Shown: positions 6,612 through 10,761 of the stretch, piece after piece | How positions within the stretch are numbered: position 1 is the stretch's first letter | Layout of the letters: every line of letters starts with the position of its first letter | Assembly (NCBI GenBank): GCA_947629075.1 | Contig: CANRCI010000043.1 | Span: 1-10,761, forward strand | Origin: an uncultured Bacilli bacterium | Lineage (GTDB): Bacteria > Bacillota_I > Bacilli_A > RF39 > UBA660 | DNA: 10,761 nucleotides | Direction: 5' to 3' | Position numbers and translations under genes: made by a program | Notes under the pieces: model-generated | Database searches by the model: none | What the model was told of the DNA's origin: nothing | The model's input: only the letters and a program-made list of their open reading frames with translations

Positions 6612-7460
6612 CTAAATAATATTAAGTTTTTTCACAATAAATAAACCGGCTATAACCAAAATTATCAATATAATCGATACCACTAAAATAAGTATCTTTC
6701 TGCGAGCGCGGTTCTCTTCTTCTATCTCATCTTTTATTTCAAAATCTTGTTCCGATAAATCCATACTTCTCGTATAGAAAGAGTTAACTATCTTTCCATC
6801 TTCATCGACGAAAGTATTGCTATCTTCTTTTTCTTCCTGTTCGATGATATCTTTCATCATACCTTCTTCAATTTTAACATTTAAATCAGCATTAGTGGCC
6901 ATTAAGTCACTCATCAAATCTTTATCTTCTTCAGTATCTTCATCATCTTTTAATTTATCTTTAATATCTTGGGCAAGTGAATTAGAAGTAATCGTATTGA
7001 TCAATTCTTCAATTCCTTCTTTTTCTAACTCTTCATTTAATTTTTCTTTTTTATCTATATATTTCTTATTTAGATTAGCTAAAACATTATATTCTTCATT
7101 TTGAAGTTTACGTCTACTTTCCAGTTCTGTAACTTCTTCACTACGATTTTGTTTAGCGTTTTCTAAAACAGCATTGATATCATAAATTTTCTCTGAAGTT
7201 TTATTTTCTTCTTCACTTTCTTCTTTAGTATTTCGTTCCATCGTTTGATACTCTTCATCTTGTCGATAATCATTTCTTTTTTCAGGAGTAGCATTTATAC
7301 TAGATAAATCTATTTTATTATTGTCATCAAATTCAATAATATCTTCAAAGCCAATTTTATTATTTATATCATCGTAAAGATATTTATTTTTATCAGCTCT
7401 ACTTCTAGTTACGACCTCTTTTTCTTCAGTAGTTGAATGTCTTTCACTTCTACTTTTCAT
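6612..7460 (-). CDS. Tail-anchored acidic coiled-coil membrane protein of unknown function
   Basis: I do not recognise this 282-residue protein. Residues 1-250 are highly charged and mostly acidic, with a likely disordered start (1-90), a coiled-coil or helical block (about 93-170, from YDINAVLENAKQNR through LNEELEKEGIEELI) and an acidic linker (171-182, 208-222). A single membrane helix lies at about 256-276 after the basic RARRK, leaving only about six residues beyond it. This predicts a cytoplasmic N-terminal domain anchored by its C-terminus. The ATG follows a strong GAGGAGG ribosome site. The gene has a good promoter, shared in form with yrzB, and its own terminator, so it is a single-gene unit, divergent from the ferredoxin gene. 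A scaffold role at the membrane, for example in division or envelope assembly, is only a guess. Confidence 0.85.
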   Translation of the reverse strand: MKSRSERHSTTEEKEVVTRSRADKNKYLYDDINNKIGFEDIIEFDDNNKIDLSSINATPEKRNDYRQDEEYQTMERNTKEESEEENKTSEKIYDINAVLENAKQNRSEEVTELESRRKLQNEEYNVLANLNKKYIDKKEKLNEELEKEGIEELINTITSNSLAQDIKDKLKDDEDTEEDKDLMSDLMATNADLNVKIEEGMMKDIIEQEEKEDSNTFVDEDGKIVNSFYTRSMDLSEQDFEIKDEIEEENRARRKILILVVSIILIILVIAGLFIVKKLNII

Positions 7461-7481
7461 AAGGACTCCCTCCTCATTATA

Positions 7482-7509
7482 ATTTTAACATAGATGCCTA
7501 TCTTTTCAA
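7482..7509 (-). promoter_or_regulatory. Promoter of the tail-anchored protein gene
   Basis: The minus strand has TTGAAA (7509-7504), a 16-base spacer and an extended -10 TGTTAAAAT (TAAAAT at 7487-7482). The start is expected near 7475, just before GAGGAGGGAG. A second TATAAT (7481-7476) is too close to the ribosome site to be the main -10. Confidence 0.7.
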
Positions 7510-7551
7510 GGCTATTTTACAAATTACTTGATCTCCTTTACATTTTTTCGG

Positions 7552-7580
7552 TTTACATAAAATGAGGTTTATTATATAAT
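7552..7580 (+). promoter_or_regulatory. Sigma-A-type promoter of the ferredoxin gene
   Basis: TTTACA (7552-7557), a 17-base spacer and TATAAT (7575-7580) form a near-consensus promoter. The start is expected near 7587, within the ATGGAGGT sequence. This means the ATG at 7585 is unlikely to be in the transcript and the ferredoxin start is the ATG at 7600. Confidence 0.8.
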
Positions 7581-7599
7581 TTTTATGGAGGTAAATATT

Positions 7600-7785
7600 A
7601 TGAAAGTAGTTGTATCAAAAGATAAATGTATTGGATGTGGAGCTTGTCAAGCTATAAATCCTGATGTTTTTGAACTTGGGGACGATGGTTTTGCTCACGC
7701 TATCAAAAACGAAGTTGAAGATGATAACGAAGATGTAAAAGATGCTGCTGATAGTTGTCCTACTGGAGCAATCGAAACAGAATAA
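7600..7785 (+). CDS. fer: Single-cluster [4Fe-4S] ferredoxin
   Basis: This 61-residue ferredoxin carries electrons in the cytoplasm. The cluster ligands are visible as CIGCGAC (C10, C13, C16) and a distant C53 in the SCPTGAI motif, the pattern of single [4Fe-4S] Bacillus-type ferredoxins. Between them lie an NPDVFELGDDG segment and an acidic stretch (residues 38-48). The start is placed at 7600, not at the in-frame ATG at 7585, because GGAGGT (7587-7592) is the ribosome site for 7600 and overlaps the upstream ATG; the promoter's expected start point agrees. The gene is alone, with its own promoter and terminator. The redox partner cannot be deduced from the neighbours. Confidence 0.93.
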   Translation: MKVVVSKDKCIGCGACQAINPDVFELGDDGFAHAIKNEVEDDNEDVKDAADSCPTGAIETE

Positions 7786-7800
7786 AATTAATAAAATAGT

Positions 7801-7833
7801 AAAAACTTCTAGTAATGAACTAGAAGTTTTTTT
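7801..7833. terminator. Bidirectional terminator between the ferredoxin and Ig-repeat genes
   Basis: A 13-bp perfect stem (7801-7813 with 7819-7831) encloses a 5-base loop. It is bordered by A on the left and T on the right, so it yields a U tract when read on either strand. It can end the rightward ferredoxin transcript and the leftward Ig-repeat transcript, whose stop codon is at 7848-7846. Confidence 0.88.
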
Positions 7834-7845
7834 ATTAACTTATTT

Positions 7846-10761
7846 CTAATAGTGATAACAAGATTTATATCCACAAGCCGATGCATTAGCGCAAGAATTG
7901 CGCTCCTGGCAACCAGCATCACTACACTTATTACATTCTTCACAAGCACAAGTTTCAGTCGCTGTTTGAGTAGCTGGTGCACAAGAAGTCGTATTGTTCC
8001 ATGTCGAACTTGTAGCAAAACTACAATTGGACCCTCCCTTTTGCGCATATCCTTCATATTTTTTGGTTCTAGATTTGCTGAGATGGTCACTACTCTCTTT
8101 CCAACTACCAGTGCTTTTAAGAGTTAACCCGCTACCACAATGGGTATCCATACATGAAGTATATTTACCATAGGAAATAGCAGAATAAGTTGTCTCACAT
8201 AATGAATAAGTAGTTGGAGTAGACCAAACTCGACATCCACATTTTGAGCAACTTCCCTTATATGTTTTACAACTACAAGAATCATTAACGCAACTCGCTG
8301 CTCCACAATGTGAGTTTGAACCATATGTACATACCCTTTTTCCACCAGATGTCGATGAGCCACTTGCACTATTTCCTGCTTTGTCAACACAGGTTGCCGT
8401 CGCTGTGGAACTACTTCCTCTTCCTAAAGATTTGCTTATCGATGAAGCTCCACTCATTCCATCATTACAACTCAAAGTTGCTGTTACACTACTATAACAT
8501 GTATTACCATTGTAATCAGTATGACTAGTTCCATAACTGTAGGTCCAGCTTCCGTTGGTTGGTCTTGTTGAATCTACTTTAAAGCTTCCTGTATTACAAC
8601 TACTAGTATTTCCTGCTTTGTCTTTAGCAAATCCATACCAAGTAACACCCTTTGTATCTCCTTGAGTTTTACTTGTAGCTCCATTGTAGTTAGCTGTCGA
8701 ACTAGTCGCCATTCCTTTACTAGCTAATTGACTAAGGGCATCACTAACAGTTAACGTTACTGTTACACTTTTTGCTTTGTACCATCCATTACTTCCACTT
8801 GTTCCACTCTTCGTTATAGAACATGTCGGTACTGTCGTATCTACTTTGAAACTTCCACTGTTACATTTTCCAATGTTTCCTGCATTATCTTTTACATGTC
8901 CATACCAAGTGATTCCTCCAGTGTTTCCTTGACTTCCTGTCGTCTTTCCATTAAACGTATCAGCACTTGATGTATCTAATCCCTTTGATTGGACTCCACT
9001 TCGTTCATCCGCTGGATTTAAGGTCAATGTTACTGCTTTTGATTTATACCAACTATTATCTCCACTCGTTCCACTCTTTGTTACTGTACATGTCGGTGCT
9101 ATCTTATCTACTTTGAAGCTTCCACTGTTACATATTCCTTCATTTCCCGCTTTATCTCTTACATATCCATACCACGTGATTCCACTCGTATCTCCTTGGG
9201 TACTACTTCCTACTGAGTTGTAAGTTGTAGTTGTTGTGGATGCGACTAATCCGTAGTCTTGGACTAAACTTCTTTCATCACTTCGGTTTAGTGTTACTGT
9301 TACTGCTTTTCCTTTGTACCATCCATTGTCTCCTGCTGTTCCACTTAATGGTACACTACATGTCGGTTTTACTGTATCTCTTTTAACTGTCGTTTTACAA
9401 CTGTTTATGTTTCCGGCTTTATCGATTACATATCCAGTGTATTCTTGTCCACTCGTATCAGTACTCTGTACTTTACTCTTCGGTTCTCCTACTCCATTAC
9501 TGTTAAATGAGTAATCTCTTACTCCACTTTCTGTGTAATCTGTTGTTGCTTTTGCGTCTTGTTTTACTGAGTATGATACCGTTACATTACTTCGATACCA
9601 GTTCTCTTTATATGTCGTTCCACTTTGTTGTAGGCTACAACTTGGTAACAACTTATCCACATTGTTAATTACGACTGTCGATTTATCACTGATGTTTCCC
9701 GCTACATCCTTAATCGTTATTCCTACTGTCCTGTTGGTTGCTACTCGGTAGTAGTTATCTTTGATATAACTTGCTCCTTCAAATGAGAAGTATCTATTCG
9801 TCGATATACTATCACTTACTATCGGATATATCGTCATCGTTTGATTGCTGTAGAATCCTGCTGTCTTCTTCGTTATTAACTCAATTCGATCGATATCACT
9901 CATCACGGCACTCGTTCCTAAGTTTACACTTAGTGAACTATAGACTCCTGCTGTAAATGTATGATATATCAACTTCGTTCCACTCGCTACTGTTCTCGTT
10001 GATAAGGTTGTACTTCCACTTTTAACTGTGGTTGTACTTCCACTACTTCCACTCTTTAAGTGAATCTTTACGCCATACACTGTTCCAAACTCTTTGATGA
10101 TACTATTTAAGTTTACTATGGTTCCAGATACACTGGCGATATCTGGTTTCGGATATACTTGATATCCTAACTCGATATCATCAATTACTGGTTTTCCACT
10201 ATCTTTCTTTACTTCTAACTTACATGTTCCTTCATTTCCAGCTTGGTCTTTGACATATCCATATACCGTCGTTATTCCATCTGCTAAACTTAGACTTGTC
10301 TCATGGTTGTAGTTTGCTTCTTTTTTGGTTCCTATTCCATATGTTGCTACTCCACTTTGGGCATCTGTTCTTCCTGTTAGACTTACTACTACATTTCCTC
10401 GGTACCAATTGTCTTCACCACTACTTCCACTAGTGACTGCTAAAGTACATGTCGGTACTGTCTTATCGACGTAGGCTTTGACGTTACATGTTTTACTCTT
10501 ACCACAACTGTTTGTAATCGTTATTTGTCCTACACCACTACTTGTTGTCTCTTTGAACTCTTTATAAAACACTTCTTGGGTACATCTACTGCTCCCTTTC
10601 TTATTACATTTTACTCCCACTGTTACATCTTTATTGGTCCACAACGTATTTTCATACATCGCTTCTCCACAATCTGGTGCTTCTGCTTTACTACAATCTA
10701 CTCCATCTGTTGCGTCTTTTGCTTCAGCACTGTCACAATATCCCGATTTATAATTTGAACA
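7846..10761 (-). CDS. Probable surface protein with tandem Ig-like repeats and a Cys-rich C-terminus, N-terminus cut by window edge
   Basis: The frame stays open from 10761 to the stop, so the visible 971 residues lack the true N-terminus; the ATG at 10659 is internal. From the edge: residues 1-102 are a Cys-containing partial domain; 103-190 Ig-like repeat; 191-372 an unrelated, probably beta-rich insert; 373-465, 466-555, 556-644 and 645-733 four more repeats; 734-810 a degenerate repeat; 811-971 a tail with 21 Cys. The repeats share PTC near their start, SG..G.N.WYK, a WYGYVKDKAGN-type motif and CNSGSFKVD at the end, giving two Cys per repeat that could pair. Such Ig-like repeats are known in extracellular adhesins and fibrous proteins. 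The Cys content implies an oxidising, exported setting. No LPxTG motif or C-terminal membrane segment is seen, so attachment must depend on the unseen N-terminus or the protein is released. Binding target unknown. Confidence 0.85.
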   Translation of the reverse strand, partial: CSNYKSGYCDSAEAKDATDGVDCSKAEAPDCGEAMYENTLWTNKDVTVGVKCNKKGSSRCTQEVFYKEFKETTSSGVGQITITNSCGKSKTCNVKAYVDKTVPTCTLAVTSGSSGEDNWYRGNVVVSLTGRTDAQSGVATYGIGTKKEANYNHETSLSLADGITTVYGYVKDQAGNEGTCKLEVKKDSGKPVIDDIELGYQVYPKPDIASVSGTIVNLNSIIKEFGTVYGVKIHLKSGSSGSTTTVKSGSTTLSTRTVASGTKLIYHTFTAGVYSSLSVNLGTSAVMSDIDRIELITKKTAGFYSNQTMTIYPIVSDSISTNRYFSFEGASYIKDNYYRVATNRTVGITIKDVAGNISDKSTVVINNVDKLLPSCSLQQSGTTYKENWYRSNVTVSYSVKQDAKATTDYTESGVRDYSFNSNGVGEPKSKVQSTDTSGQEYTGYVIDKAGNINSCKTTVKRDTVKPTCSVPLSGTAGDNGWYKGKAVTVTLNRSDERSLVQDYGLVASTTTTTYNSVGSSTQGDTSGITWYGYVRDKAGNEGICNSGSFKVDKIAPTCTVTKSGTSGDNSWYKSKAVTLTLNPADERSGVQSKGLDTSSADTFNGKTTGSQGNTGGITWYGHVKDNAGNIGKCNSGSFKVDTTVPTCSITKSGTSGSNGWYKAKSVTVTLTVSDALSQLASKGMATSSTANYNGATSKTQGDTKGVTWYGFAKDKAGNTSSCNTGSFKVDSTRPTNGSWTYSYGTSHTDYNGNTCYSSVTATLSCNDGMSGASSISKSLGRGSSSTATATCVDKAGNSASGSSTSGGKRVCTYGSNSHCGAASCVNDSCSCKTYKGSCSKCGCRVWSTPTTYSLCETTYSAISYGKYTSCMDTHCGSGLTLKSTGSWKESSDHLSKSRTKKYEGYAQKGGSNCSFATSSTWNNTTSCAPATQTATETCACEECNKCSDAGCQERNSCANASACGYKSCYHY
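7849..8331 (-). other. Cys-rich C-terminal region of the Ig-repeat protein
   Basis: Visible residues 811-971 contain 21 Cys (13%), many in CxC, CxxC and close pairs, for example SCSC, SCSKCGC and CACEECNKC. It has few hydrophobic residues and no membrane segment. Two Cys clusters are separated by a basic, Cys-free stretch (about 880-915). It could form a disulfide-knotted cap, a metal site or a cross-link to the envelope. Confidence 0.75.
8563..9645 (-). repeat. Four consecutive Ig-like repeats (93, 90, 89, 89 residues)
   Basis: Copies begin at the Pro codon of P[TS]C at 9645, 9366, 9096 and 8829. The last three are similar at DNA level: 8841-8865 and 9108-9132 match at 24 of 25 bases, exactly 267 bases apart. 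Each copy keeps one Cys near the start and one near the end. Copy number may vary between strains by recombination. Confidence 0.85.
9646..10191 (-). other. Non-repeat insert domain within the Ig-repeat protein (182 residues)
   Basis: Visible residues 191-372. It contains no Cys, unlike the rest of the protein. It has alternating beta-like segments (YGVKIHLKSG, LIYHTFTAGVY, IDRIELITKK, MTIYPIVSDS) and ends in a partial Ig-like edge with ITIKDVAGNIS. It may be a beta-sandwich or binding module; the family is not recognised. Confidence 0.6.
10192..10455 (-). repeat. Ig-like repeat 1 (88 residues)
   Basis: Visible residues 103-190. It starts with PTCTLAVTSG, has DNWYRGNVVVSL, then VYGYVKDQAGNEGTC and ends at KKDSGK. 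It is the most divergent of the good copies and is split from the others by the insert domain. Confidence 0.8.

Noticed and set aside
7585..7599. Upstream in-frame ATG for the ferredoxin
   Set aside because: The ATG overlaps GGAGGT, which is the ribosome site for the ATG at 7600, and the predicted transcript starts about at 7587.
7852..9956. Several open frames on the plus strand and one other minus frame across the Ig-repeat gene
   Set aside because: They are low-complexity antisense or shifted shadows of a repetitive gene, without ribosome sites or family resemblance.
8563..10455. Regular repeats as a possible CRISPR array
   Set aside because: The period is 264-279 bases, in frame, with coding divergence between copies; there are no short identical repeats with unique spacers.
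10657..10659. ATG at 10659 as start of the Ig-repeat gene
   Set aside because: The frame is open for 34 more codons to the window edge with Cys-containing sequence like the rest of the protein, and there is no ribosome site or promoter before this ATG.
1..10761. TGA read as Trp (Mycoplasma code)
   Set aside because: Trp residues at conserved places (ferredoxin-side genes aside, for example W115 and W119 of the YutH-like protein) use TGG, and all frames are complete under the standard code.

Overview
The window is AT-rich DNA (very AT-rich around 1500-1700, richer in GC in the last 3 kb) that looks like a low-GC Gram-positive bacterium of the Bacilli side of the Firmicutes. Several proteins match Bacillus families by eye: YugI/CvfD, YutI (NifU C-terminal type), a YutH/CotS-like kinase fold, YrzB (DUF1292), YutD (DUF1027) and YunB. 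Trp is read from TGG and all ten visible stop codons are TAA or TAG. I infer an uncultured gut-type, Mollicutes-related Bacilli lineage that uses the standard code; the lineage is an inference, not something the sequence proves. YunB, and less firmly the YutH/CotS-like protein, suggest a spore former or the descendant of one.

Layout, left to right. A minus-strand tRNA-Val(UAC) is cut by the left edge, with its own strong promoter inside a 9-bp inverted repeat. Next is a minus-strand S1-domain protein (YugI-like). A small plus-strand NifU-type Fe-S scaffold gene (yutI-like) follows; it abuts a convergent minus-strand YutH/CotS-like gene, and a hairpin terminator lies over the junction. Then comes a minus-strand block read from right to left: a tail-anchored acidic protein (ending in a terminator), yunB, yutD, and yrzB followed by a 1148-residue acidic, coiled-coil-rich protein of unknown function that ends in a terminator. 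A divergent promoter region (about 7461-7599) separates this block from a plus-strand single-cluster [4Fe-4S] ferredoxin gene.

The right 2.9 kb is a minus-strand gene that is open to the window edge. It encodes a probably exported protein: tandem Ig-like repeats of 88-93 residues, each with one Cys pair, a 182-residue unrelated insert, and a 161-residue C-terminal tail with 21 cysteines. A bidirectional terminator lies between it and the ferredoxin gene.

Functional reading: Fe-S housekeeping (YutI-like, ferredoxin), small Bacilli core genes (yugI, yrzB, yutD), spore-related genes (yunB, yutH-like) and three poorly understood proteins (1148-aa coiled coil, tail-anchored protein, Ig/Cys-rich surface protein). 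yutI, yutH, yutD and yunB also lie close together in Bacillus subtilis, so part of this window looks like a shuffled relic of that neighbourhood. I found no CRISPR array, transposase, phage gene or clear novel defence system.
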